Source: Roseiarcus sp963737365
GTDB lineage: Bacteria > Pseudomonadota > Alphaproteobacteria > Rhizobiales > Beijerinckiaceae
Length of the DNA stretch: 64,000 nucleotides
NCBI GenBank assembly: GCA_963737365.1
Contig: CAVTSD010000001.1
Span: forward strand, 124,001 to 188,000
Reading direction: 5' to 3'
Shown in pieces: positions 33,837 through 43,674 of this stretch. Both the position numbers and the translations under genes were made by a program. Under the pieces are notes generated by a model. It did not search any database and was not told the DNA's origin. It saw only the letters and a program-made list of their open reading frames with translations. Numbering within the stretch: position 1 is the first letter of the stretch; each line of letters begins with the position of its first letter.

Positions 33837-35096
33837 GTGAACGTCGAGCGCATCGAAGCCGACTATCTCATCGAAACTGCCTTCGATGCCCAGAAGGCTG
33901 TCGAGGCGATGGCCGGCGAACAGTCGTCGGGAACCTTCGTCCCCGTCCCGGGCGAGACGCCGGAGCTCAAGGCGCGCTCGGCGGCGCGGGTGGAATATCT
34001 GGAAGTGCTGGGCGAAGCTGGCGAGCAGAGCCTTCCCGGCTCGGGCGCTCCCCGCGAGGGCGGCAAACGGGTGAGAGCGCGACCCACGCTTTCATGGCCG
34101 CTCGACAATATCGGCCCTTCGCTGCCGAACCTGATGGCGACCGTCGCCGGCAATCTGTTCGAGCTCAAGCAATTCTCGGGTTTACGCATTCTCGATATGC
34201 GGCTGCCGGACGCCTTTGCGGGAGCCTATCCCGGCCCCAAGTTCGGCGTCGAGGGCACCCGTGAGCTGAGCGGCGTGCGCGGGCGCCCGTTGATCGGCAC
34301 CATCGTCAAACCGTCGATCGGCTTCACCCTTGAACAGACGGCCGAACTCGTTGATGTGCTGTGCGCCGGCGGCATCGATTTCATCAAGGACGACGAATTG
34401 CAGTCGGACGGCGCGCGCTGTCCGTTCGATGAGCGCGTGCGCGCCGTGATGCGCGTCATCGACCGCCACGCCGAACGCAACGACCGTAAGGTGATGTTCG
34501 CCTTCAACCTCACCGGAGAGATCGACGAAATGCGCCGCCGCCACGACCTCGTGGAGAGCCTCGGCGGCACATGCGTGATGGCAAGTCTCAATTCGGTCGG
34601 GGTCGTCGGAATGATCGCGCCTGGGCGCCACGCCCGCTTGGCCGTCCATGCCCACAGGAACGGCTGGGGCTATTTGTCGCGCCACCCCGCGCTCGGCTGG
34701 TCCTACGTTGCGTGGCAGAAAATCTGGCGCCTCGCCGGCGTCGATCACATGCACGTCAACGGGCTTGCCAACAAGTTCAGCGAGTTTGACGAGAGCGTTG
34801 CAGAATCGGCGCGAGCCTGTCTCACGCCAATGTTCGACGGCAAGCCATGCACTGTGATGCCGGTGTTTTCCTCCGGCCAATCGGCCCGTCAGGCGGCGGG
34901 AACGCTGGCCGCGCTAGGCTCGACCGATCTCATCTTCGCCGCTGGCGGAGGCATCATGGCTCATCCCGGCGGACCTGCGGAAGGCGTGCGCGCGTTGAAG
35001 GAAGCCTTCGAAGCGGCGATGGCCGGCGTTCCAGCCGAACGCTACGCCTCGACGCATCCCTCGCTCGCCGCGGCGCTTAAGATCGCCTCTGCATGA
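33837..35096 (+). CDS. RuBisCO-like protein, probable 3-oxoisoapionate-4-phosphate enzyme
   Basis: 419 residues from the GTG at 33,837, with AGGAG upstream; an ATG at 33,819 is also open. RuBisCO fold marks are RARPTLSWPLDNIG, then GTIVKPSIGFTLEQTAELVD and FIKDDELQSDG (the KDDE metal site with the carbamylated lysine position). Later come VMASLNSVGVVGM, VHAHRNGWGYLSRHP and DHMHVNGLANKF. True RuBisCO loop 6 and small subunits are absent. In the apionate routes, OiaX (decarboxylase) and OiaT (transcarboxylase/hydrolase) are RuBisCO-like; I cannot tell which this is. The next two genes, a DUF1537 kinase and ApnO, support this pathway. Confidence 0.8.
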   Translation: MNVERIEADYLIETAFDAQKAVEAMAGEQSSGTFVPVPGETPELKARSAARVEYLEVLGEAGEQSLPGSGAPREGGKRVRARPTLSWPLDNIGPSLPNLMATVAGNLFELKQFSGLRILDMRLPDAFAGAYPGPKFGVEGTRELSGVRGRPLIGTIVKPSIGFTLEQTAELVDVLCAGGIDFIKDDELQSDGARCPFDERVRAVMRVIDRHAERNDRKVMFAFNLTGEIDEMRRRHDLVESLGGTCVMASLNSVGVVGMIAPGRHARLAVHAHRNGWGYLSRHPALGWSYVAWQKIWRLAGVDHMHVNGLANKFSEFDESVAESARACLTPMFDGKPCTVMPVFSSGQSARQAAGTLAALGSTDLIFAAGGGIMAHPGGPAEGVRALKEAFEAAMAGVPAERYASTHPSLAAALKIASA

Positions 35097-36500
35097 CGGA
35101 CACCGCCGGCCTTCCAGACGGAATCCTGGTCGCTTTCTACGGCGACGATTTCACCGACTCCTCGGCCGTCATGGAGGTCATGACCTTCGCCGGTTTGCCG
35201 GCGGTGATGTTTGTCGAGACGCCGACGCCCGAGCAGCTCGAACGCTTTCGAAGCTACTGAGCGATCGGCATCGCCGGCGTCGCTCGGGCGATGCCGCCGA
35301 GCTGGATGGACGACAATTTGCCCGACGCGTTTCGATCGCTTGCCAAGTTGAATGCGCCGGTGACTCACTACAAGGTCTGCTCAACGCTCGAACTCTTCGC
35401 CGACGATCGGCTCGATTGGCCGTGCGATCGACATCGGCGCGTCCATCCTCGGCGAGACGCCCGGAGCGGCGGATTGGCAACCGCTTGTCGTCGCGGCGCC
35501 GGCGATCGGACGTTACCAGGCGTTCGGCAATCTCTTCGCCGCGTCGCGAGACGGCGTTTACCGTCTCGACCGCCATCCGGTGATGCGGCGCCATCCGGTC
35601 ACGCCAATGGATGAGGCGGACGTGCGCCTGCACGTGGGAAAGCAAACCTCGCGCGCGATCGGTCTCGTTGATTTCCCCGCGATGAAGAGTGGCGCAGGTC
35701 TCGCGCAGTTCGACGCCGAGCTCAACTGGGGCCGGTCTCTGCTTGCGCTCGACATCGTCGACGACGAAACTCTGCGCTGGGTAGGAGAACTGATGTGGAA
35801 TCGGCGCGGCCGTTCGCTTTTCGCGATCGGGTCGCAGGGGATCGAATATGCGCTCGTCGCGTATTGGCGCGCCGAGGGGTGGCTGCCGGCCGCGTTAGCG
35901 CAGAGCCCAGCGTCCGAGCAGTCTCAGATGATCGCTGTCTCAGGCTCCGTCTCGCCGATCACCGCTTCGCAGATCGACTGGGCGCAGGCGAACGACTTCG
36001 ATCTCATCGATTTGGCCGCCGAAGCAAGCCTCGATGACCAATGCTGGCAAGCCGAGATCGACGCGACGGTCGACCGGGCGCGCGTCGTGCTCTCGAACGG
36101 GCGGTCCCCGCTCGTCGCGACCGCGCGCGGGCCTAACGACGAAGCGGTCTCTCGATTTCGGGCCAAGCTCGCAGCCTCGCACCGCGATCCCGTCGAGATC
36201 AACGCGCGGATTGGGGGTGGCCTTGGAGAGATTCTTAGGCGCCTCATTGGCGAAGGCGGCGTGACACGCGCCGCGATCTCGGGCGGCGACACGTCCGGCT
36301 TCGCCATGCGCGCGCTCGGCGCTTATGCGCTCGAGGCGATTGCGCCGATCGCCCCTGGCGCCCCGCTTTGCCGCGCCTTCGCGACCGATCCAAAGGTGGA
36401 CGGGATCGAGATCGCACTGAAAGGCGGGCAGATGGGGAAGGCTGATTTTTTTGGGTCGGTTCGTGCGGGACGCGCGACAACTTGCGGAGAGACGACGTGA
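35093..36500 (+). pseudogene. oiaK: DUF1537 four-carbon acid sugar kinase, probable 3-oxoisoapionate kinase, broken
   Basis: The ATG at 35,093 overlaps the previous stop. The N-terminus is typical (VAFYGDDFTDSSAVMEVMT), but an in-frame TGA at about 35,258-35,260 follows FRSY where the family has Arg (CGA to TGA). The frame continues with PPSWMDDNLPDAFRSL and VTHYKVCSTLELF, then shifts one base near 35,400 into TIGSIGRAIDIGASILGETP. The large C-terminal part is intact, including ISGGDTSGFAMRALGA. OiaK phosphorylates 3-oxoisoapionate. A stop plus a frameshift means loss of function unless both are errors. The stop overlaps the start of the next gene. Confidence 0.8.
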
Positions 36501-37345
36501 CGAAAGTCGCACTCTTGGGCGCTGGCGGAAAGATGGGCGTGCGCCTGTCGACCAATCTCAAGGACACTCGCTTCGACGTGGATCATGTTGAAGTGTCCGC
36601 AGAAGGGCGCGCTCGTCTCAAGCAGACGTTGGGGATTGAATGCATGGAACAGGGTCAGGCGATTTCGTCCGCCGACGCGGTCGTCATGGCCGTGCCGGAC
36701 CGGCTGATCGGCAAGATCCTCAAGACCTTCATTAACGACCTCCGACCGGGCGCCAAAATCGTCATGCTTGACGCGGCGGCTCCGCACGCGGGCGAACTGC
36801 CGGAGCGCGAAGACATCACCTATTTCGTCACGCATCCGTGCCACCCGCCCATCTTCAATGATGAAATCGACCCAAAGGCGAAAGCTGACTATTTCGGCGG
36901 AGTCCACGCCAAGCAGCACATCGTCTGCGCGCTGATGCAGGGCCCGGAGGCGCATTATGCCGAATGCGAGGAGATCGCCCGCCAGATCTATAAGCCGGTT
37001 ATGCGCGCCCACCGCTGCACGGTCAAGCAGCTCGCTATTCTCGAGCCGGCTTTGTCAGAGACGGTGGGGGCGACGTTCGCGCTGGCGCTCAGGGAAGCGG
37101 CGGATGAGGCCGTCCGCCGCGGGGTGCCGAAACAGGCCGCGATCGACTTCATCATCGGCCATCTCAACATCGAGCTCGCGATCGCATTCGGGATTTTTCC
37201 GGAAGGAAAGTTCTCGGACGGCGCCCTGCAGTCGATCGACAACGCCAAGCCGGTTATATTCCGCGACGGATGGCTGGACCGCGTTTTTGCCCCTGCGGCT
37301 GTGCTGAAGTCGGTCAAGGACATCTGTGAGGCGCCGGCCCCGTAA
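36497..37345 (+). CDS. apnO: D-apionate oxidoisomerase (ApnO) family protein
   Basis: About 282 residues from the GTG at 36,497, which overlaps the kinase stop (GTGA). The NAD-binding fold opens with TKVALLGAGGKMGVRLSTNL. VVMAVPDRLIGKIL, MLDAAAPHAGELP and the distinctive TYFVTHPCHPPIFNDE follow. The C-terminal helical domain has ILEPALSETVGATFALALRE. ApnO oxidises and rearranges D-apionate to 3-oxoisoapionate. Close neighbours for the next steps (DUF1537 kinase, RuBisCO-like protein) are present. The lactonase and apiose dehydrogenase that normally supply apionate are not seen here. Confidence 0.8.
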   Translation: MTKVALLGAGGKMGVRLSTNLKDTRFDVDHVEVSAEGRARLKQTLGIECMEQGQAISSADAVVMAVPDRLIGKILKTFINDLRPGAKIVMLDAAAPHAGELPEREDITYFVTHPCHPPIFNDEIDPKAKADYFGGVHAKQHIVCALMQGPEAHYAECEEIARQIYKPVMRAHRCTVKQLAILEPALSETVGATFALALREAADEAVRRGVPKQAAIDFIIGHLNIELAIAFGIFPEGKFSDGALQSIDNAKPVIFRDGWLDRVFAPAAVLKSVKDICEAPAP

Positions 37346-37523
37346 GCAGGTTCGAACTCGGGGATATCATCGCAAGCCGGCGTTCGTCATCGCGCAGCAC
37401 CCTCGTTTCCGAGGCATGGGGGAGGTGGCGCCGCTGGATTCAGGCGGGCTTGCGAGGATTATTTTTAGAAGGAGGCTGTCGCGGGGCGCGAAGCGTGCGC
37501 AAATGGGGGATCTGGTCAGATGG

Positions 37524-38180
37524 CTATTGCGCCGCGGACTGAGGCTCCAGAACCGCTTCGCGAGCGTCGCTAAACGGAACGCCGAAGGAGGCTATGACGG
37601 CCCGGCTGGTGCGCACGAGATTGGCGCTGGGCCCTTTTGTTCCGACACTGCGGCGGCTGACGCGCGCGCCCTCGATCAAGAGAAAGAGTGTGTCGGCCAG
37701 GAGTTCGGGCTGCGAGGCGCCGGCGTCGGCACATAGCTTCGTCAGTCGCTCGCGCTGACGCATCTTGAATTCCTCGATCACCCGGAGGCCGGGATGACCC
37801 ACCTCGGTGAGTTCGATGGCGGCGTTGGCGAGATCGCACCCGCGCTCGTCCTCAGCGATAAAGATTGCAGCCTTGTCCACGAAGCCGTAAAGTTGGCCAG
37901 CCGCGTCTCCTGGGTTCGCTGCTTCGATTTCGGCCCAGATTTCGTCCGACTTTCGCCCTTTGTAGTTCAGATACTCGATTATCAACTCGTCCTTCGAATC
38001 GAAGTGGCGGTAAAGCGCCATTTTGCTGGTGCCGGCGGCCTCAGCGATTGCTTCGACGCCGACCCCTCGAATGCCCCTTCGGTGGAACAGATCCTGCGCG
38101 CAATCGAAGATGCGGTCGCGGGGCTTTCCGGCCCTGGAAATGTGTACCTCAGGATCCGCGTTCGATTTTTCTTTGCTCAT
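37524..38180 (-). CDS. TetR-family repressor of the efflux operon
   Basis: 218 residues. The DNA-binding domain (residues 20-66) reads RIFDCAQDLFHRRGIRGVGV, then AIAEAAGTSKMALYRHF. The ligand domain is variable. The gene is divergent from the RND efflux operon, and two palindromes between the genes (38,199-38,233) are clear operators, so it represses both. The inducer is unknown. Confidence 0.9.
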   Translation of the reverse strand: MSKEKSNADPEVHISRAGKPRDRIFDCAQDLFHRRGIRGVGVEAIAEAAGTSKMALYRHFDSKDELIIEYLNYKGRKSDEIWAEIEAANPGDAAGQLYGFVDKAAIFIAEDERGCDLANAAIELTEVGHPGLRVIEEFKMRQRERLTKLCADAGASQPELLADTLFLLIEGARVSRRSVGTKGPSANLVRTSRAVIASFGVPFSDAREAVLEPQSAAQ

Positions 38181-38198
38181 GGTGCTTGACGAACCCGT

Positions 38199-38233
38199 TA
38201 CCGATCGGTATCAGAGACCGATACCGACCGGTA
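38199..38233. promoter_or_regulatory. Tandem TetR operators
   Basis: TACCGATCGGTA (38,199-38,210) and TACCGACCGGTA (38,222-38,233) are near-perfect palindromes whose centres are 23 bp apart, about two helical turns. They lie 18 bases upstream of the TetR start codon and 70 bases before the small gene of the efflux operon. Confidence 0.75.
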
Positions 38234-38301
38234 CCATCCTGCGTTTATAGAGTCAAACTATCGCAGGCAGGCCGGACGCCTTAGTCGAAAGGAACACCGC
38301 C

Positions 38302-38565
38302 ATGGCGTATCGCGACCAGACAATCGACGACCTTCTGGCGGACTCGCTCATTCAGAAAGTCATGCTCGCCGACCACGTGGAACCTAAGGCTCTGAAAACC
38401 TTGCTGGACGGAACGGCCCGCCGCATTGCCAATTCGCGGCGCGCGGCCACCGTACAGGTGGGGCAGGATCTCGGCCGGCGCGGCTTTTTTCGCGGGCCCC
38501 TCCTCCTGATGAGGCCGGCGACGCGCACCACCGGCGACGCGTGCGGAGCATCCCTCTGCGGCTGA
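38302..38565 (+). CDS. Small hypothetical protein leading the efflux operon
   Basis: 87 residues. The first 45 are helical and acidic (YRDQTIDDLLADSLIQKVML, then EPKALKTLLDGTARRIA). The rest is arginine- and glycine-rich and ends GDACGASLCG. I have no firm family name. AAAGGAACACCGCC upstream gives a plausible ribosome binding site. It sits between the TetR operators and the RND gene with 29 bases to the next start, so it is probably the first gene of that transcript. Confidence 0.55.
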   Translation: MAYRDQTIDDLLADSLIQKVMLADHVEPKALKTLLDGTARRIANSRRAATVQVGQDLGRRGFFRGPLLLMRPATRTTGDACGASLCG

Positions 38566-38594
38566 CCGTCTTCCGATAAAGCCGAGTCGCTCCA

Positions 38595-41500
38595 GTGGTC
38601 GGCTTTTTCATCCAGCGTCCAATCTTCGCTTCGGCCATCGCCGCGATCCTCGTGCTCGCGGGCGCGATCTGCTTTTTTCTGCTGCCGGTCTCGCAGTTTC
38701 CGGAGATCACGCCTCCTCAGGTCGTCGTTAGCGCCAATTATCCTGGCGCGAGCGCGCAGGTCGTCGCCGACACGGTAACGACGCCGCTCGAAGAGCAGAT
38801 CAACGGCGTCGAGGGCATGACTTACATGTCCTCGGCGAGTTCGAACGACGGCTCCTCGACTATTACCGTCACCTTCAAGGTCGGCTACCCGCTCAACATC
38901 GCCGCGGTCGACGTGCAGAACCGGGTGTCGCAGGCGGCGTCCTCGCTTCCGGCGATCGTCAACCAGGGCGGGGTGACGATCAAAAAGCAGAATCCGAACT
39001 TCGTTCTCATCGTCAATCTCGTCTCGCCGGATCGGTCGGTCGATTCGGTGACGCTGTCGAACTACGCCTATCTGCAAATCGTCGATCAGTTGAAGCGGCT
39101 TCCCGGCGTTGGCGATGTCCAGATGTTCGGCGAGCGCCGCTATTCGATGCGCGTGTGGCTCGATCCCGACAAGCTCGCCAACCTCGGCGTGACCGCCGTC
39201 GAGGTCCAGAACGCAATCGCCGAGCAGAACGTTCAGGTCGCAGCGGGCAAGATCGGCCAGTCACCGGCTCCTGCCGGAACCTCGTTTGAATTGCAGGTCA
39301 ACGCCCAGGGGCGGCTGACCGATCCGCAAGAGTTCTCCAACATCATCGTCCGCGCCGATCCGGTGTCTGGCGCCGTGGTGCGCCTGCGGGATATCGCGCG
39401 AGTTGAACTCGGCGCCTTGCAATATTCGTCGTCCGCTTTCTTCGGCAAAGATCCGACCGTCGTCATGGCGATCTTCCAGATGCCGGGCTCGAACGCCCTC
39501 GACCTGCAGAAGCAGGTCAAGACGAAGATGGAGGAGCTTTCGAAGCGCTTCCCGCCTGGAATCGCCTATGCGATGCATTACGACACGACGCGCTTCGTGT
39601 CGGCCGCGATGCACGACGTCGTCATCACCCTGATCGAGGCGCTTCTCCTCGTCGTCATGGTCGTTTTCGTCTTCTTGCAGAGCTGGCGCGCGACGATCAT
39701 CCCGACGATCGCCATTCCCGTTTCGCTCATCGCGACGCTCGCGGTGATGCAGATTTTTGGCTTCTCGCTCAACATGCTGAGCCTGCTCGGCATGGTGCTC
39801 GCAATCGGCCTCGTCGTCGACGATGCGATCGTCGTCGTGGAGAATGTCGAGCGCCAGCTCGAAGCCGGTTTGCCGCCGCTCCAGGCGGCGAGAAAAGCCA
39901 TGTCGGAAGTAACCGGGCCGATCATCGCAACCACCGCCGTGCTTATGGCCGTTTTCATTCCCGTCGCCTTCATTCCGGGCGTCGCAGGCAGACTTTATAA
40001 CCAGTTCGCGCTGACGGTCGCGATCTCGGTCGGGATCTCGGCCTTCAACTCGCTGACGCTAAGCCCGGCGCTGAGTGCAGCGTTCCTGCGGCATGGGCCC
40101 AAAGGGCAATTCATTCTCTTCCGCTGGTTCAACGCCGGCTTCGATTGGCTCGCGAACTTTTATGCGCGCTGCGTGAGGCAGTTCATTCGCTTCGGCTGGG
40201 CGCTGGTCGGCATATTTTTTCTCTTCGTCGGCGGCGCCTATATGCTGTCGCGGGCGATCCCGACCACCTTCCTGCCGGTCGAGGATCAAGGCTACTTCTT
40301 CGTCATCGTGCAATTGCCGGACGGATCGGCGCTCGAGCGCACCGACGCCGTGGCGCAGAAAGTGCGCGACATCTTGCAGGCGACGCCAGGCGTTCAGATC
40401 GCCGGCTTCATCAGCGGCCTCAATTTTCTGACCAACGCGGCGCAGTCCAACTCGGCGGTCGAATTTGCGGTTCTGAAGCCGTGGGACCAGCGCGGGCCGG
40501 AAGAGAACGCGTCCGCTTTGGTCGCCTCGGTGCGTCCGAAGCTGCTCGCAATTCCGGAAGCCTTCGCGCTGAGCTTCGATCCCCCTTCCGTGAACGGGCT
40601 GGGCACGACCGGCGGCTTTGAATTCGAGGTCGAGGATCTCGCCGGGCGCGGGGGGGCGCAGCTCAGTGAAGCCACTCAGGCCTTGATCGCCGCGGCCCGC
40701 AAGCAGCCCGAGCTCAACCCGCAGTCTTTGTTCACCTCGTTCTCCGCTTCGACCCCGCAGCTCTTTTATGACCTCGACCGGACGAAGGCGAAGCTGCTTG
40801 GCCTCAGCCTGCCGGACGTGTTCAATACGCTGCAAATTTATCTCGGCTCCCTGTATGTGAACGACTTCAACCTGTTCGGCCACACGTTCCGCGTCACGAT
40901 GCAGGCCGACACGAAATCGCGCGCCTCGCCGTCGGACCTCAGCAAGCTTTACGTCCGCAACAGCACAGGCGGCATGATTCCCTTGAACGTGCTCGGGACG
41001 CTCAAGCCGATCGTCGGGCCGGAGACCGTGCCGCACTACAACAACTATGCGTCCGCGCTGATCAACGGCGCGCCTGCGCCGGGATTCAGTTCGAGCCAGG
41101 CGGTGGTGGCGATGCAGCGCGCCGCCGCCGAGGCCCTGCCGCGCGATTTCGGCTACGAATGGACGGGCGTCACCTTCCAGGAGCTCAGCGCCGGCTCGCT
41201 CGCCACGATCGTGCTCGGCCTCGCCATCTTCTTCGTGTTCATGATCTTGGCCGCGCAATACGAAAGCTGGTCGATGCCCTTCATGGTGCTTTCATCCGCA
41301 CCTCTCGCGCTGGTCGGGGCGCTCGGCGCGATCTATGTCCGCGGGATGCAGGTCGACGTCTATTCGCAGATCGGCTTCGTCATGCTGATCGGCCTTGCGG
41401 CGAAGAACGCCATTCTGATCGTTGAATTCGCCAAGCGGCGTCGCGAGGAAGGCTTGTCTGTCGTCGAAGCGGCGATGGAGGCCGGGCGGCTGCGCCTGCG

Positions 41501-41762
41501 CCCGATCCTGATGACCGCCTTCGCCTTCATCTTTGGCGTGCTGCCGCTGATGTTCGCGAGCGGCGCGGGCGCGGCGAGCCGGCAGTCGCTTGGCACGGCC
41601 GTGTTCGGCGGCATGGTCGCGGCGACTTTGCTGACGCTGATTTTCGTGCCCGTTTTCTATGCCCTTATTGAACGCGCTCGCGAGGGACGCGAGGCGGCGG
41701 CTGCTGCTGTCGCGCCGCACGCTGGCGCTCATCTCGCGCCCCACGCCGAAGCGGCCGAATGA
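38595..41762 (+). CDS. RND multidrug efflux permease (HAE1, AcrB/MexB type)
   Basis: 1055 residues, GTG start. The N-terminal helix is FFIQRPIFASAIAAILVLAG. Two large periplasmic porter domains alternate with twelve membrane helices. Helix 4 carries the proton-relay aspartates in GMVLAIGLVVDDAIVVVENV, and the second-half counterpart has LIGLAAKNAILIVEFAK with its lysine. Length and motifs are those of a complete pump subunit for hydrophobic drugs. It is transcribed with the adaptor that follows (ATGA overlap). No outer-membrane channel gene is adjacent. Confidence 0.95.
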   Translation: MVGFFIQRPIFASAIAAILVLAGAICFFLLPVSQFPEITPPQVVVSANYPGASAQVVADTVTTPLEEQINGVEGMTYMSSASSNDGSSTITVTFKVGYPLNIAAVDVQNRVSQAASSLPAIVNQGGVTIKKQNPNFVLIVNLVSPDRSVDSVTLSNYAYLQIVDQLKRLPGVGDVQMFGERRYSMRVWLDPDKLANLGVTAVEVQNAIAEQNVQVAAGKIGQSPAPAGTSFELQVNAQGRLTDPQEFSNIIVRADPVSGAVVRLRDIARVELGALQYSSSAFFGKDPTVVMAIFQMPGSNALDLQKQVKTKMEELSKRFPPGIAYAMHYDTTRFVSAAMHDVVITLIEALLLVVMVVFVFLQSWRATIIPTIAIPVSLIATLAVMQIFGFSLNMLSLLGMVLAIGLVVDDAIVVVENVERQLEAGLPPLQAARKAMSEVTGPIIATTAVLMAVFIPVAFIPGVAGRLYNQFALTVAISVGISAFNSLTLSPALSAAFLRHGPKGQFILFRWFNAGFDWLANFYARCVRQFIRFGWALVGIFFLFVGGAYMLSRAIPTTFLPVEDQGYFFVIVQLPDGSALERTDAVAQKVRDILQATPGVQIAGFISGLNFLTNAAQSNSAVEFAVLKPWDQRGPEENASALVASVRPKLLAIPEAFALSFDPPSVNGLGTTGGFEFEVEDLAGRGGAQLSEATQALIAAARKQPELNPQSLFTSFSASTPQLFYDLDRTKAKLLGLSLPDVFNTLQIYLGSLYVNDFNLFGHTFRVTMQADTKSRASPSDLSKLYVRNSTGGMIPLNVLGTLKPIVGPETVPHYNNYASALINGAPAPGFSSSQAVVAMQRAAAEALPRDFGYEWTGVTFQELSAGSLATIVLGLAIFFVFMILAAQYESWSMPFMVLSSAPLALVGALGAIYVRGMQVDVYSQIGFVMLIGLAAKNAILIVEFAKRRREEGLSVVEAAMEAGRLRLRPILMTAFAFIFGVLPLMFASGAGAASRQSLGTAVFGGMVAATLLTLIFVPVFYALIERAREGREAAAAAVAPHAGAHLAPHAEAAE

Positions 41763-42919
41763 AGCCCAGGAGTTCTTCCATGCGCCTCAAGATCTCTCTC
41801 GCAGCGCTCGCGGCCATCGGCGTCGTCGCCGTCGTCGGCTTCCGGATCGCGGGCGACCACGCGAACGGCGCGACCGAAGCCGCCTCCGCGCCGGCGATGA
41901 TGGCGATGCCGGTGCCAGTCGTCTCGGTCGTCAAGAAGACGCTGCCGATTTATCTCGACTATCCCGCGCGCATCGAATCGATCCGCAGCATCGCTCTGCA
42001 GGCGCGTGTGTCGGGCTACATTGACGCGCAGCCCGCGGCTGACGGCGCCGATGTCAAGGCCGGCGATCTCCTCTACCAGATCGACCAGCGCGACCTACAG
42101 GCGGCGCTCGATCAGGCGAACGCGCAGGCGCAGCGCGACCAGGCCTCGCTCGAATATGCGAAGGCCAATTTCGGACGCGGCGAGGAACTGGTCAAAAGCG
42201 GCTTCGTCACCAAGGACGCCTACGATCAGAGGGCGAGCTCGATGCATCAGGTCGAGGCGCAGCTCGTGCTTGACCGCGCGGCGATCGACGCCGCGAAGCT
42301 CAATCTTGGCTATACCGAGATCCGTGCGCCGTTCGCTGGCCGGCTCGGGCGCAACCAGGCGGCCAAGGGCGCGCTCGTCAGTCCGACGACCGCGGCGCTG
42401 AACACCCTGGTTCAACTGGACCCGATCTACGTCGCCTTCAATCCGAGCGAGTCGGATCTGGTGGAGATCAGCGCCGCGCGGGCCGCAGGCAAGGTCGACG
42501 CCGAGATCTCGCTCGCAGGCACGGATACGATCCGCAAGGGCGAACTCACCTTCCTCGACAACACCGTTGATAAGGCGACTGGCACGATCGCCGCGCGCGT
42601 CACCATCGCCAATCCTGACTTCGCCCTGCTGCCGGGCCAGTATGTGCGGGTGCGGCTGCATATCCGGGACGAGCCCGACGCTTTCATGGCGCCGCAGACG
42701 GCGCTCGGCTCAAACCAGATGGGCAAGTTCGTCTATGTTGTGGGCGCGAGCGACAAGGCCGAGCTGCGGCTCCTCACCCTTGGGCCGATGGATGGCGAGC
42801 TTGTCAGCGTGACCAAGGGCCTTAGCGAAGGCGAGCGCATCATCGTGGGCAACCTGCAGAAGATCGGCCCCGGCTCGCCGGTAAAACCCCTGCCACAGCA
42901 GACGAAGCCAACCCCCTAG
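41759..42919 (+). CDS. RND periplasmic adaptor (membrane fusion protein)
   Basis: 386 residues; the ATG at 41,759 overlaps the pump stop, and an ATG at 41,780 is an alternative. A signal-anchor helix (SLAALAAIGVVAVVGFRIAG) is followed by lipoyl half-motifs (LQARVSGYIDAQPAADGADV; YTEIRAPFAGRLGRNQAAKG), a coiled-coil hairpin between them and beta-barrel and membrane-proximal domains. It links the pump to an outer-membrane channel. Order pump-then-adaptor is less common than adaptor-first. Confidence 0.93.
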   Translation: MKPRSSSMRLKISLAALAAIGVVAVVGFRIAGDHANGATEAASAPAMMAMPVPVVSVVKKTLPIYLDYPARIESIRSIALQARVSGYIDAQPAADGADVKAGDLLYQIDQRDLQAALDQANAQAQRDQASLEYAKANFGRGEELVKSGFVTKDAYDQRASSMHQVEAQLVLDRAAIDAAKLNLGYTEIRAPFAGRLGRNQAAKGALVSPTTAALNTLVQLDPIYVAFNPSESDLVEISAARAAGKVDAEISLAGTDTIRKGELTFLDNTVDKATGTIAARVTIANPDFALLPGQYVRVRLHIRDEPDAFMAPQTALGSNQMGKFVYVVGASDKAELRLLTLGPMDGELVSVTKGLSEGERIIVGNLQKIGPGSPVKPLPQQTKPTP

Positions 42920-43119
42920 ACGGCGTTCGGTGACCAGGGGGCGCTCCCGCGAAACGCGCGCTTTCCGCGGTCACGTTAGCGCTCGTGCAACGTTAATATC
43001 GTTCCTTGCGATCCCCGCGCCAATTGGATCGCATCTTCATCGAAATTACGCATCCAACATAAGATCGAAGTAAGGCTTTCGCGCGCAGCATACCTCATCA
43101 AAAGCGAGGTTGCGCGACG

Positions 43120-43674
43120 ATGAGGTCGGTGAGCAAATTCTTCGCTGGCGTGATCCGTCTGGCGCGAAGGCTCGCGGGCGACGAAGCCGGCTCTCCAGCG
43201 GTCGAGTTCGCTCTGGTCTTTCCCATTTTCGTTGCCGTGGTGCTCGCCACTTTGCAGGCGGCGACCATTTTCCTGGTCAAAGCGTTCTTTGAATCAGGGG
43301 CGCAAGCGGCGGCCAGGATCGTTCTCACCAATCAGACCTCGACGTTGACTGCCGCGCAGTTCCAGACGGAAATCTGCAATCAGCTGACGGCGCTCTTCAA
43401 TTGCGGACAGGTGACGGTCGAACTCGAGCCCATGCCGGCGGGCACGACCAATATCAGCGCTCTGCTGCCGACCTTCGACTTAAACGGAAACCTGGTCGGT
43501 ACGCCGCCCGTCGATGTCGGCGCAAACGCCGGCGCTGCAGGCACCGACATGCTGCTCGTCGTCATGTATCCGTGGCCGGTCTACGGCGGCCCGCTCGGCC
43601 TCAACTTTTCGAACCTGGGCAACGGCGCGATGCTGATGACCTCGACCCAGGTGTTTCGAATCGAGCCGATGTAA
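43120..43674 (+). CDS. TadE-like pilus assembly protein
   Basis: 184 residues. The TadE motif is GSPAVEFALVFPIFVAVVLA (residues 24-43), a prepilin-like membrane helix after a basic leader. A periplasmic tail of Thr/Asn/Gly-rich sequence follows. It overlaps the next gene by TAATG. TadE-like pseudopilins take part in tight-adherence pilus assembly. The core tad genes (secretion ATPase, platform proteins) are not in this window. Confidence 0.85.
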   Translation: MRSVSKFFAGVIRLARRLAGDEAGSPAVEFALVFPIFVAVVLATLQAATIFLVKAFFESGAQAAARIVLTNQTSTLTAAQFQTEICNQLTALFNCGQVTVELEPMPAGTTNISALLPTFDLNGNLVGTPPVDVGANAGAAGTDMLLVVMYPWPVYGGPLGLNFSNLGNGAMLMTSTQVFRIEPM

